Below are positions 43,953 through 56,168 of a stretch of DNA of 64,000 nt, piece after piece; within the stretch, counting starts at the first letter, position 1, and each line of letters starts with the position of its first letter. The position numbers and the translations under genes were made by a program. Origin of the DNA: Eretmocerus hayati. Taxonomy: Eukaryota; Arthropoda; Insecta; Hymenoptera; Aphelinidae. Location of the stretch: positions 81,520,748 through 81,584,747 of the forward strand of contig CM056742.1 in NCBI GenBank assembly GCA_029851415.1. Reading direction: 5' to 3'. The notes under the pieces were generated by a model. It saw nothing but the letters and a program-made list of their open reading frames with translations, made no database searches and was not told the DNA's origin.

Positions 43953-45992
43953 CTAAGTGGTTAGGCATGGTGAAGTGGACCTTGTCAGATATCGCCCCGA
44001 CAGTACTTTTCCCCACTTTCTAACACCAAATGATGGGGAAAACAAAGGTTCATAGGTCCCAAAGTCACCCCTGTTTTCTACGGCACCCTAGAAACCCTCT
44101 AAGAACGCTAAAATCGATGTTACTCCTATCAAACCGCATACTGACGCATTTCAACGAATCAATCTGGAAATTTCTAGACATACTCTTGAAATGTGGGCAA
44201 TCATGAAGAAAATAATTTCATCCCGACAACTCTCGATTTAGGCCCTGAAAAAAATTCTTCAAAACTTCAAAGTCAATTTTCTCGTGTAAATTGGAAAGAA
44301 CTATGTTAGAAAACCACTGCATCGTGTTTATCAGGTTATTTTGCATCAAAAACAGGTATTTCTGGAATTTTTTAGGTGGTGGAACATGATCAAAAATGCA
44401 AAAAACCATTTTCAAAGCAAATTTCAATTCAGTAATTTGCATCTTCTGCGCATGCGCGTCTTTCTACATCTCTGAAAGTATTCTTAATCGATAGCTGATG
44501 CGATTTCCTTCAAAATGACCCCTTGAGGAAGTCGATTTGATGCAGTAAAACTTGAGGTCTAGCTGGTCCAAAAAATGAAGAAATCCAAGGTACCAAATCC
44601 GTGAAGACGTGGCTCCATCAATGGGCCCGAAAAGTGCGAATTTTGAGTCGGACTGTTTCGAAGATGTGAACATGTGTTTTCGATATAATTTTTGACGTAG
44701 AAACCGAATCCGTGGTCAGTTTTGTTCCAAACCCTCAAGATTTTTGATGATACTCAAAAAACCGACCGGGGGGTGTGCGGCCATTTCCAGCCTTTTTCTA
44801 CACATTTGAGATGTATGATCAGTATGGGCTAAGGTTTGAACTTGTCGCATAGAGGATGCAATCATGTGTTCCTTTGTATTTTGACCAGCTGAAGATGATA
44901 GCGATGTTTTTGAGGCACAGAAATAACTCGAGAGAGATATATAAGGTGCATGATGCAGTTTTCTATGATGAGATCATAAAACAAAATATAGCTCCATCAG
45001 CCCGAATCTGACTCCCAACTCATTCTCAAGCCTCAGAACCATCGCTATCGTCTTCAGCTGGTCAAAATACGAAGGGAAACATAATTGCATCCTCTATGCG
45101 ACAAGTTCAAACCCTTGCCTATACTCATCATACATCTCAAATGTGTAGAAAAAGGCTGGAAATGGCCGTACACCCTCCGGTCGGTTTTGGAGTATCATCA
45201 AAAATCTTGAAGGTTTGGAACAAATTTGACCAAGGATTCGGTTTCTACGTCGAAAATTACATCGAAGACACATGTTTACATGTTTGAAACAGCCCGACTC
45301 GAAATTCGCACTTTACGGGCCCATTGAAGAGTCACGGCTTCACGGATTCGGTACCTTGGATTTCTTCATTTTTTGGACCAGCTAGATCTCAGGTTCTACA
45401 GCATCAAATCGACTTCCTCGAGGGGTCGTTTTGAAGGAAATTGCACCAGCTACCGATTAAAAATACCTTTAGAGACGTTGAAGGACGCGCATGCGCAGAA
45501 GATGCAAATTACTGAATTAAAATTTGCTCTGAAAACGACTTTTTGCATTTTCGACCATGTTCCACCACCTAAAAAATTCTAAAAATACCTGTTTTCGGTG
45601 CAAAATAACTTGATAAACACGATGCAATGGTTTTCTCTCATAGTTCTTTCCAATTTACATCAGAGAATTGACTTTGAAGTTCTGAAGAATTTTTTTCAGG
45701 GCCTAAATCGGGAGTTGTCGGGATGAAAATATTTTCTCCAGAATCGCCTACATTTCAAGAGTATGTTTCGGAATTTTCAGATCGATTCGCTGAAATGCGT
45801 CAGTATGCGGTTTGATAGAAGTAACATCGATTTTTAGCGTTTTTAGAGGGTTTCTAGGGTGCCGTAGAAAACAGGGGCGACTTTGGGACCTATGAACCTT
45901 TGCTTTCCCCATCATTTGGTGTTAGAAAGTGGGGAAAAGTACTGTCGGGGCGATACCTGACAAGGTCCACTTCACCATGCTTAACCGCTTAG
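43953..45992. mobile_element. 2.04-kb palindrome inserted in gypsy pol
   Basis: Ends CTAAGTGGTTAGGCATGGTG and its complement finishing CTTAG at 45992. Arms are about 970 bp with a spacer of about 110 bases (44920-45032). The target reads AAAGG, then the insert, then CCTTTG, with TA at 45993-45994 on the right and GA at 43951-43952 on the left. A TA duplication with one mutated copy, or GTAC, fits. The gypsy frame is preserved across it. No transposase ORF. The arms include a GGGGAAAA.TACTGTCGGGGCGA block close to each end. Confidence 0.85.
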
Positions 45993-47369
45993 TACCTTTG
46001 ACGACTAAAAAGTTTGGCAAGATCAAAGGTGCTAAAGTATCTCCTTCTCTCAAATCAAACGCTAAGCCAGTTTATCTGAAAGCACGCCCTCTTCCATTCA
46101 AATTGATTCCTTTGGTCGACACGAAATTGATAGACTAGAGAATCTAGAGGTGTTGGATAAAATCGATTCTCCTGAATGGGGAACGCCTATAGTTCCGGTA
46201 CTTAAAAGCGACGGTACAGTTCGAATTTGCGGAGACGATAGCGTCACTGTTAATCCCCAATTAAACGTTACAGAACATCCTCTTCCAATCATGAATGAAC
46301 TTTTCACAGGTTTAGCAAGGTGTCGCATTTTTGGAAAAATCGATTGTCAATGAGCTTTTTCACAACTCGAAGTAGACGACGCAACTTCGTTATTTCATAC
46401 AATAAATACACATCGAGGCCTTTATCGATGCAAAAGTCTGATGTATGGGGTGGCATCTGCGCCAGCCGAATGGCATAAAGAAATAGACAGAATATCACGC
46501 AAACTCCGAGGAGTAAAAGCATTATTAGATGATATACGCATTGCAGCTAAAATAATACGAGAATTCATGCAACTTGTAGAAGCAGTTTTCAAAATCTTGA
46601 ATGACCACAATTTACAATCAATGGAGGGAAATGTGAATTGTCGAAAGATAGAATTCCGTATTGTGGATACGTTATTGATAAAAATGGCATACGCAAAGAT
46701 GGAGCCAAATATGAGGCAATTTTGAAAATGCCACGTCCTACAGATAGAATTACAACCAAAGCTTTTATAGGCATGATCAATTACTATAATCGATTCATAA
46801 AGAATGCATCTACAATGTTACAGCCATTATATGGATTACTCAAACATGACACCGATTTTGTTTGGGGTCCAAGGCAAGAAAGAGCCTGGATTGAAGCAAA
46901 AAAAGCTTTTACAAGTGATCAGTGCTTAGCTTTCTACGATCCAATTTTACCTCTGGTTTTAGCTACAGATGCCAGCCCCTACGGTGTGGGAGCTGTACTT
47001 CCACATCAATACCCAGACGGTAGTGAACGTGCCATCATTTGCGTGTCACAAGCCTTGACTAAAGTGCGGGTCAAATATAGCCAAATAGATAAAGGGGCTT
47101 AAGCAATAATTTCCGCGATTAAACGCTTACACCTATACCTTTACGGTAACCAGTTCATCTTATACACTGATCATCGTTCACTCGCTCAAATCTCTTCCAA
47201 GGATAAAGCTCTCCCGATTTACAGTGCAATGAGGATGCAACATTACGCAATCTTCTTACGTTGTTCCAATTATGAAATCAAATACAAACGTTCAGAGCAA
47301 AATGCTAACGCGGATTGTTTGTCTCGTATACCTTCTCCGCTAGAGAAGGACGGAATGAATCTAGACGTC
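45993..47369 (+). pseudogene. gypsy reverse transcriptase and RNase H domains, broken
   Basis: Begins FGKIKGAKVSPSLK and KPVYLKARPLPF, the usual lead-in to a gypsy RT. Then come DSPEWGTPIVPVLKSDG, RICGD, a catalytic-box relative at 46528-46533 (LLDDI rather than YLDDI or FVDDI), YYNRFIKN in the thumb/tether, and RNase H blocks ATDASPYGVGAVL, YTDHRSLA and NANADCLSRIP. Breaks: TGA at 46351-46353, a frameshift near 46640, TAA at 47100-47102. RT and RNase H would copy the element RNA inside particles. The domain order and motif set match K02A2.6-like gypsy pol proteins common in invertebrates. The frame is open up to the satellite element at 47370. Confidence 0.85.
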
Positions 47370-47399
47370 CCCTGCTGCAAAAGATCGATTGGGATGGAT

Positions 47400-47985
47400 T
47401 GAAAACCAATCGAATCCTATCGGGATGAATACATTTCAATCGGTTCTATCATTCAACCGGCGAGAGCAGTATTGGAATTCAATGCAGATCAATCGAACAA
47501 AGACCCAATCAAGCTGAATCCTGAATTGTAGAATTGGGATCACAACTGCCAATAGGATTCTATACTGTTGATGAGGATTGATGTAAGCGAATATAATCCA
47601 ATACTAGTATTCAGCATAGGATCGGACACGGAAGGATGGATGGAAGATCTTTGCTGGTTCAATATGTTTTAATGAACCGATTCAGTATTGGAATCAATCT
47701 AATTGAATAATGGATCTCGTCTCCCACTGCTCTATCGAGATCAATGCTTCAGAAAGTGATTCGATTCGCGAAACGATACTAATTGTCTATCCTAACCAAT
47801 CCCAAATGACAGGATTGGATTTCACCTTTTGAACACTATTATTTCAACATTCCTCAATCGAACTGAATAATTCTCTGCAGTACTGGGTGTATAATAACCT
47901 TGCTCTTTCCTATCCGTTTCAATCATGAATGGACAGATTCGAGTCGAATTATGCCTGGATCAATTCCAATCATCCCCCTATCACC
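47400..47985. repeat. Degenerate satellite leader
   Basis: Contains many scattered AATCGA, CAGTATTGGAAT and GGATTGA words of the arrays but no regular period. It is the transition from terminal repeat to array A. Confidence 0.6.
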
Positions 47986-47989
47986 TATT

Positions 47990-50660
47990 GCGTGATTGAC
48001 AAATCGAGCTGAGTACTACAAAATCGGATTGAAATCGTGGATGCATGGTTATTCTATCCTTCCCAATACTCATAATCAGTATTGAACTCCGCTAGATTTC
48101 ATATATTTCAATCGAATCCAATACTGCTCAGCAGGATTAGAATGGCCTGGAGATGAGTTTTGCTATCGGTCTGAATCCTGCCGAGCAGCATTGAATTAAC
48201 TGAGTCAATCGATTCCAATGATAACCCAATTACTCACTGCGTGATTGACCAATCGAGCTGAATACTACAAGATCGGATTGAAATCGTGGATGCATGGTTA
48301 TTCTATCCTTCCCAATACTCACAATCAGTATTGAACTTCGCTGGATTTCATATATTTCAATCGAATCCAATACTGCTCAGCAGGATTGGGATGGCCTGAA
48401 GTCGAGTTTTGCTATCGGTCTGAATCCTGCCAAGCAGCATTGAATTGACTGAGTCAATCGATTCCAATGATAACCCAATTACTCACTGCGTGATTGACCA
48501 ATCGAGCTAAATACTACAAAATCGAATTGGAATCGTGGATGCATGGTTATTCTATCCTTCCCAATACTCACAATCAGTATTGAACTCCGCTAGATTTCAT
48601 ATATTTCAATCGAATTCAATACTGCTCAGCAGGATTGGAACGATCTCGAGATGAGTTTTGCTATCGGTCTGAATTCTGCCAAGCAGCATTGAATTGACTG
48701 AGTCAATCGATTCCAATGATAACCCAATTACTCACTGCGTGATTGACCAATCGAGCTGAATACTACAAAATCGGATTGAAATCGTGGATGCATGGTTATT
48801 CTATCCTTCCCAATACTCATAATCAGTATTCAACTCCGCTAGATTTCATATATTTCAATCGAATCGAATACTGGTCAGCAGGATTGGTACGGCCTGCAAA
48901 TGAGTCTCGCTATCGGTCTGAATCCTGCCGGGCAGCTTTGAGTGGACTTTGTCAATCGATTTCAATGATGACTCGATCACTCACTGCGTGATTGACCAAT
49001 CGAGCTGAATACTACAAAATCGGATTGGAATCGTGGATGCATGGTTATTCTATCCTTCCCAATACCTACAATCAGTATTGAACTGCGCTGGATTTCATAT
49101 ATTTCAATCGAATTCAATACTGCTCAGCAGGATTGGAACGGTCTCGAGATCAGTTTTGCTATCGATCTGAATCATGCCAGGCAGCATTGAGTGGACTGCG
49201 TCAATCGATTTCAATGATGACCCAATCACTCACTGCGTGATTGACCAATGGAGCTGAATACTAAAAAATCGGATTGAAATCGTAGATGCATGGTTATTCT
49301 ATCCTTCCCAATACTCACAATCAGTATTAAACTCCGCTGGATTTCACATATTTCAATCGAATTCAATACTGCTCAGCAGGATTGGAACGATCTCGAGATG
49401 AGTTTTGCTATCGGTCTGAATCCTGCCGAGCAGCATTGAATTACTGAGTCAATCGATTCCAATGATGACCCAATCACTCTTTGCGTCATTGATCAATCGA
49501 GATGAATACTACAGAATCCAATTGAAATCGTGGGTGCATGGTTATTCTATTTCTCTCAATACTCACAATCAGTATTGAACTCCTCTAGATTTCATACATC
49601 TCAATCGAATTCAATACTGCTGAGCAGGATTGGAACGGCCTGAAGATGAGTCTTGCTTTCGGTCTGAATCCTGCCAGGCAGCAACGAGTCGACTGCGTCA
49701 ATCGATTTCAATGATGACCCAATTACTCACTGCGTGATTGACCAATCGAGCTGAATACTACAAAATCGGATTGAAATCGTGGATGCATGGTTATTCTATC
49801 CTTCCCAATACTCACAATCAGTATTGAACTTCGCTGGATTTCATGTATTTCAGTCGAATCCAATACTGCTCAGCAGGATTGGAATGGCCTGAAGATGAGT
49901 TTTGCTATCGGTCTGAATCCTGCCAAGCAGCATTGAATTGACTGAGTCAATCGATTCCAATGATCACCCAATTACTTACTGCGTGATTGACCAATCGAGC
50001 TGAATACTACAAAATTGGATTGATATCGTGGATGCATGGTTATTCTATCCTTCCCAATACTCACAATCAGTATTGAACTCCGCTAGATTTCATATATTTC
50101 AATCGAATTCAATACTGCTCAGCAGGATTGGAACGGTCTCGAGATGAGTTTTGCTATCGGTCTGAATCCTGCCAGGCAGCATTGAGTCGACTGCGTCAAT
50201 CGATTTCAATGATGACCCAATCACTCTTTGCGTCATTGATCAATCGAGATGAATACTACAGAATCCAGTTGAAATGGTGGGTGCATGGTTATTCTATTTC
50301 TCTCAATACTCACAATCAGTATTGAACTCCTCTAGATTTCATACATCTCAATCGAATTCAATACTGCTGAGCAGGATTGGTACGCTCTGAGGATGAGTTT
50401 CGCTATCGGTCTGAATCCTGCCGGGCGGCATTGAGTCGACTGCATCAATCTATTCCAATGATGACCCAATCACTCTTTGCGTCATTGACTAATATCGAGA
50501 TGAATACTACAGAATCGAATGGAAATCGTGGGTACATGGTTATTTTATCCTTCTCAATACTCACAATCAGTATTGAACTCCTCTAGGTTTCATATATATC
50601 AATCGAATTCAATACTGCTGGGCAGAATTGGAACAGCCTGAAGATGAGTTTTGCTATTGG
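47990..50660 (+). repeat. Satellite array A, 249-bp period
   Basis: The landmark TGCGTGATTGACCAATCGAG (or TTGCGTCATTGA variant) recurs at 47990, 48239, 48488, 48737, 48986, 49235, 49483, 49732, 49981, 50230 and 50479. The step is 249 bp except one of 248. Two subtypes alternate irregularly; the CGTCATTGATCAATCGAG type is at 49483, 50230 and 50479. Each unit holds several CAATACTN-CAGTATTG type dyads 53-55 bp apart. Confidence 0.96.
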
Positions 50661-53600
50661 TCAGGTGAACGGGTTATAAGGTCTGCAATGCTGAGAATCA
50701 GTATTGAAATCGATTGAGGCGGATTGAGATCTCGATGTTTGCAATACTGGAAGACGGTACTGGAATCGATCGGGCAGATAGGATTTCAAGTCCTCAATAC
50801 TAACAATCATCATTCAGGTATATTGACGTAGATAGAATATACGGTATCCAATGTTAGAGGTCAGTATTTGGATCTATTGAGGCAGATAGGACTTCCCATT
50901 CCCAATCTGATACACAGCATTCGAATTAATTCAAGTAGATATGATATAAGGTCTGCAATGCTGAACATCAGTATTGAGATCGATCGAAGCGTAATGCGCT
51001 CCCGATATTCCCAATCCTGAAATACAGAACTGGAATCGATTAGGGCAGATAGGATTCCAAGTCCTCAATACTGATATTCCGCATTCAATTCGATTCAGGT
51101 AAATATGATATGAGGTCTGCAATGCTGAAAGTCGGGATTGAGATCGATTCAAGCGGATTGAGATCTCAGTGTTTCCAATACTTGAAAATGGTATTGGAAT
51201 GAGTTGGAGCAGATAGGATCTCAATTCTGCAATACTGATTTTCAACATTAAAATCGATACAAGTAGATAGGATATAATGAGGTCACTTATGCTTACATTT
51301 AGTATTGAGATCGATTGAAGTGGACTGAGATAGCAATCTGCCCAATACTGAGAGACAGTACTCAAATCGATTCAGGTTATTGGGATATAAGGGCTCCAAT
51401 ACTTACAGTCAGTATTGAGATCGATTAAATTGGGTTAAGATCTCGATATTCCCAATACTGGAAAACAGTACTCAAATCGATTGGGACAGCTAGGATTTCA
51501 AGTCCTTAATACTGATATTTAGCATTCAATTCGATTCAGGTAAAAATCATATAAGGTCTGCAATGCTGAACATCAGTATTGAGATCGATTGGAGCGTACT
51601 GAGAACCCGATGTTTCCAATACTGAAATACAGTACTGGAATCGACTGGGGCAGATAGGATGGCAAGTCCCGGATACTGATATCTAGCACTGATATCCAGC
51701 ATTCATTCCGATTCAGGTAGATAGGATATGAGGTTTCTGATGCTTACTTTCAGTATTCAGATCGATTGAAGTGGATTGAGATCCCGATATTCCCAATACT
51801 GAAATACAGTACTGGAATCGATTGGGGCAGATAGGATCTCAAGTCCTCAATACTGATATCCAGCATTTAAATCGATTCAAGTAGACAGGATATAAGATCT
51901 GCAATGCTGAAAATCAGTATTGAGATCGATTGAAGCGGATTGAGAACCCGATGTTTCCACTACTGAAATACAGTACTGAAATCGATTCGGGCAGGTAGGA
52001 TTTTAAGTCCTCAATACTGATATCCAGCATTCAAATCGATTCAAGTAGATAGGATATAAGATCTGCAATGCTGAAAATCAGTATTGAGATCGATTCAAGC
52101 GGATTGAGAACCCGATGTTTCCAATACTGAAATACAGTACTGAAATCGATTGGGGCAGATAGGATTTCGAGTCCTCAATACTGATATCTAGCATTCAATC
52201 CGATTCAGGTAAATATCATATGAGGTCTGCAATGTTGAAAATCAGTATTGAAATCGATTGAAGCGGATTGAGAACCCGATGTTTCCAATACTGAAAGACA
52301 GTTCTGGAATCGATTGGGGCAGTTAGGATTTCAAGTCCTCAATACTGAAATCCAGCATCCAAATCGATTCAAGTAGATAGGATATAAGGTTTCTAATGCT
52401 TACTTCCAGTATTGAGATCGATTGAAGTGGATTGAGATAGCGATCTACCCAATACTGAGAGACAGTACTCAAATCGATTCAGGTTATTAGAATATAAAGG
52501 CTAGAATACTCACAGTCAGTATTGAGATCGATTGAAGTGGGTTGAGATCTCGAAGTTCCCAATACTCGAAAACAGTACTGGATTCGACTGGGCAGATAGG
52601 ATTTCAAGTCCCCAATACTGATATTTAGCATTCAATTCGATTCAGGTAAAAATCATATAAGGTCTGCAATGCTGAACATCAGTATTGAGATCGATTGGGG
52701 CGTACTGAGAACCCGATGTTTCCAATACTGAATTACAGTACTGGAATCGACTGGGGCAGATAGGATGGCAAGTCCTGAATACTGATATCTAGCACTGATA
52801 TCCAGCATTCATTCCGATTCAGGTAGATAGGATATGAGGTTTCTGATGCTTACTTTCAGTATTCAGATCGATTGAAGTGGATTGAGATCCCGATATTCTC
52901 AATACTGAAATACAGTACTGAAATCGATTCGGGCAGGTAGGATTTTAAGTCCTCAATACTGATATCCAGCATTCAAATCGATTCAAGTAGATAGGATATA
53001 AGATCTGCAATGCTGTAAATCAGTATTGAGATTGATTCAAGCGGATTGAGAACCCGATGTTTCCAATCCTGAAATACAGTACTGAAATCGATTGGGGCAG
53101 ATAGGATTTCGAGTCCTCAATACTGATATCTAGCATTCAATCCGATTCAGGTAAATATCATATGAGGTCTGCAATGTTGAAAATCAGTATTGAAATCGAT
53201 TGAAGCGGATTGAGAACCCGATGTTTCCAATACTGAAAAACAGTTCTGGAATTGATTGGGGCAGTTAGGATTTCAAGTCCTCAATACTGAAATCCAGCAT
53301 CCAAATCGATTCAAGTAGATAGGATATAAGGTTTCTAATGCTTACTTCCAGTATTGAGATCGATTGAAGTGGATTGAGATAGCGATCTACCCAATACTGA
53401 GAGACAGTACTCAAATCGATTCAGGTTATTAGAATATAAAGGCTAGAATACTCACAGTCAGTATTGAGATCGATTGAAGTGGGTTGAGATCTCGAAGTTC
53501 CCAATACTCGAAAACAGTACTGGATTCGACTGGGCAGATAGGATTTCAAGTCCCCAATACTGATATTTAGCATTCAATTCGATTCAGGTAAAAATCATAT

Positions 53601-54560
53601 AAGGTCTGCAATGCTGAACATCAGTATTGAGATCGATTGGGGCGTACTGAGAACCCGATGTTTCCAATACTGAATTACAGTACTGGAATCGACTGGGGCA
53701 GATAGGATGGCAAGTCCTGAATACTGATATCTAGCACTGATATCCAGCATTCATTCCGATTCAGGTAGATAGGATATGAGGTTTCTGATGCTTACTTTCA
53801 GTATTCAGATCGATTGAAGTGGATTGAGATCCCGATATTCCCAATACTGAAATACAGTACTGAAATCGATTCGGGCAGGTAGGATTTTAAGTCCTCAATA
53901 CTGATATCCAGCATTCAAATCGATTCAAGTAGATAGGATATAAGATCTGCAATGCTGTAAATCAGTATTGAGATTGATTCAAGCGGATTGAGAACCCGAT
54001 GTTTCCAATCCTGAAATACAGTACTGAAATCGATTGGGGCAGATAGGATTTCGAGTCCTCAATACTGATATCTAGCATTCAATCCGATTCAGGTAAATAT
54101 CATATGAGGTCTGCAATGTTGAAAATCAGTATTGAAATCGATTGAAGCGGATTGAGAACCCGATGTTTCCAATACTGAAAAACAGTTCTGGAATCGATTG
54201 GGGCAGTTAGGATTTCAAGTCCTCAATACTGAAATCCAGCATCCAAATCGATTCAAGTAGATAGGATATAAGGTTTCTAATGCTTACTTCCAGTATTGAG
54301 ATCGATTGAAGTGGATTGAGATAGCGATCTACCCAATACTGAGAGACAGTACTCAAATCGATTCAGGTTATTAGAATATAAGGGCTAGAATACTCACAGT
54401 CAGTATCGAGATCGATTGAAGTGGGTTGAGATCTCGAAGTTCCCAATACTCGAAAACAGTACTGGATTCGACTGGGCAGATAGGATTTCAAGTCCCCAAT
54501 ACTGATATTCAGCATTCAAATCGATTCAGGACGATAAATAAACTCGTCAATGCTCATAGT
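50661..54560 (+). repeat. Satellite array B, 164-bp monomer with 942-bp higher-order repeat
   Basis: GAGAACCCGATGTTTCC recurs at 51942, 52106 and 52270 (164-bp step). GGCAAGTCC within GGATGGCAAGTCC occurs at 51661, 52767 and 53709. The second interval is 942 bp and the first is 1,106, exactly one 164-bp monomer longer. Blocks 52.6-53.5 and 53.5-54.5 kb are almost identical, so the higher-order duplication is recent. The monomer is itself three modules with dyads at about 55-bp spacing (52122, 52177, 52230, 52286). Confidence 0.95.
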
Positions 54561-54564
54561 CAGT

Positions 54565-54900
54565 ATTGGAACCGATAGACGTAGTGTGAGTTATTGAACT
54601 TCCCATTCCTGAAAGTTAGTATTGGAATCGATTGAGGCCGATAGAATTCGAGTGGCTGACGCTAGGCGGCGTTTCGGTGACCATCTCAGTTTGCATCCAA
54701 ATATCATGGGATTGCTTTCTCGCAAGCGACGAACCATCTCTCCTGTTCCTATATAAGACTGATGAGTGACAGAACCTCCAAATAGCGTTTAGTTATGTAA
54801 TGCGATGATATGTTAATGCGATCATGATTAAAATAAGTATTGAATTGTATTGAAACCTTACCTGTAATGTGAGTGATGTATATGTGAGACGTTGATTTGT
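54565..54900. other. Non-repetitive interval between satellite arrays
   Basis: About 300 bases with little array homology (for example 54660-54900). It shows a possible TATATAAG at 54749 and no coding domain. It may be leftover unique sequence of the original transposon. Confidence 0.5.
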
Positions 54901-54904
54901 AATA

Positions 54905-55955
54905 ATGACTGAAAGTCAGTATTGAGGTCGATTGAGGCCGATTGAGTTCTCGATGTTCCCAATACTGAAAATCAGTATTGGAATCGATTGAGGCGGATAG
55001 GATTTCGGATATCCAATACTGATTTCCAGCATTCAAATCGATTCAGATGAATAGGATATGAGGTGTCCAATGATTCTATTCAGTATTGAGTTCGATTGAG
55101 GTTCCAATACAGAATAACAGTATTGGAATCGATTGAGGCGGATAGGATTTCGGATATCCAATACTGATTTCCAGCATTCAAATCGATTCAGATGAATAGG
55201 ATATAAGGTGTCCAATGATTCTAGTCAGTATTGAGTTCGATTGAGGTTCCAATGCAGAATAACAGTATTGGAATCGATTGAGGCGGATTGGATTTCGGAT
55301 ATCCAATACTGATTTCCAGCATTCAAATCGATTCAGATGAATAGGATATAAGGTGTCCAATGATTCTAGTCAGTATTGAGTTCGATTGAGGTTCCAATGC
55401 AGAATAACAGTATTGAAATCGATTGAGGCGGATTGGATTTCGGATATCCAATACTGATTTCCAGCATTCAAATCGATTCAGATGAATAGGATATAAGGTG
55501 TCCAATGATTCTAGTCAGTATTGAGTTCGATTGAGGTTCCAATGCAGAATAACAGTATTGGAATCGATTGAGGCGGATAGGATTTCGGATATCCAATACT
55601 GATGTCCAGCATTCAAATCGATTCAGATGAATAGGATATGAGGTGTCCAATGATTCTATTCAGTATTGAGTTCGATTGAGGTTCCAATACAGAATAACAG
55701 TATTGAAATCGATTGAGGCGGATTGGATTTCGGATATCCAATACTGATTTCCAGCATTCAAATCGATTCAGATGAATAGGATATAAGGTGTCCAATGATT
55801 CTAGTCAGTATTGAGTTCGATTGAGGTTCCAATGCAGAATAATAGTATTGGAATCGATTGAGGCGGATAGGATTTCGGATATCCAATACTGATTTCCAGC
55901 ATTCAAATCGATTCAGATGAATAGGATATAAGGTCTCCAATGATTCTAGTCAGTA
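54905..55955 (-). repeat. Satellite array C, 145-bp period, about seven copies
   Basis: Identical landmarks recur every 145 bp (for example 55033, 55178, 55323, 55468, 55613, 55758). A subtype with ATGAGG and CTATTCAG recurs four units apart (near 55055 and 55635), a 580-bp higher-order step. The 60-codon minus-strand ORFs that repeat through it arise because 145 bp shifts the frame and stops at the same place; they are not genes. Confidence 0.96.
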
Positions 55956-56168
55956 TTGAGGTCGATTGGCAATCTCTCTCTCAATGCGTATAGTCGGCAT
56001 TGGTAAAGATTGGTCAACACTGTTTGAATCCCGATCAACATCATTGATCGCGATTGAACTCCAATCTTCTCCAATCCTGAAAATCATGTTTCAAATTCAT
56101 CATAAGTTTCTAGATTCAGATCGATTGAGTGTTTTTCTATCGAATCCAATCGAACTTTTGCAGCAGGG

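Larger units (their letters stand above)
47370..56168. mobile_element. 8.8-kb TIR-bounded element composed of satellite arrays
   Basis: Left end CCCTGCTGCAAAAGATCGAT and right end complementary to CCCTGCTGCAAAAGTTCGAT (22 of the first 23 positions match). TC flanks it on both sides (47368-47369 and 56169-56170). Everything between is tandem or degenerate repeats of one family in three arrays. No transposase. It sits between the RNase H and integrase domains of the gypsy pol, which stays in phase across it. Confidence 0.88.

Noticed and set aside
55033..55940. Six 60-codon minus-strand ORFs at exact 145-bp steps
   Set aside because: They are reading frames of the 145-bp satellite; overlapping copies of the same frame, not genes.
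47990..55955. CRISPR-like regular spacing of short motifs
   Set aside because: The spacers are themselves homologous between units, the DNA is eukaryotic, and no cas genes occur. These are satellites.
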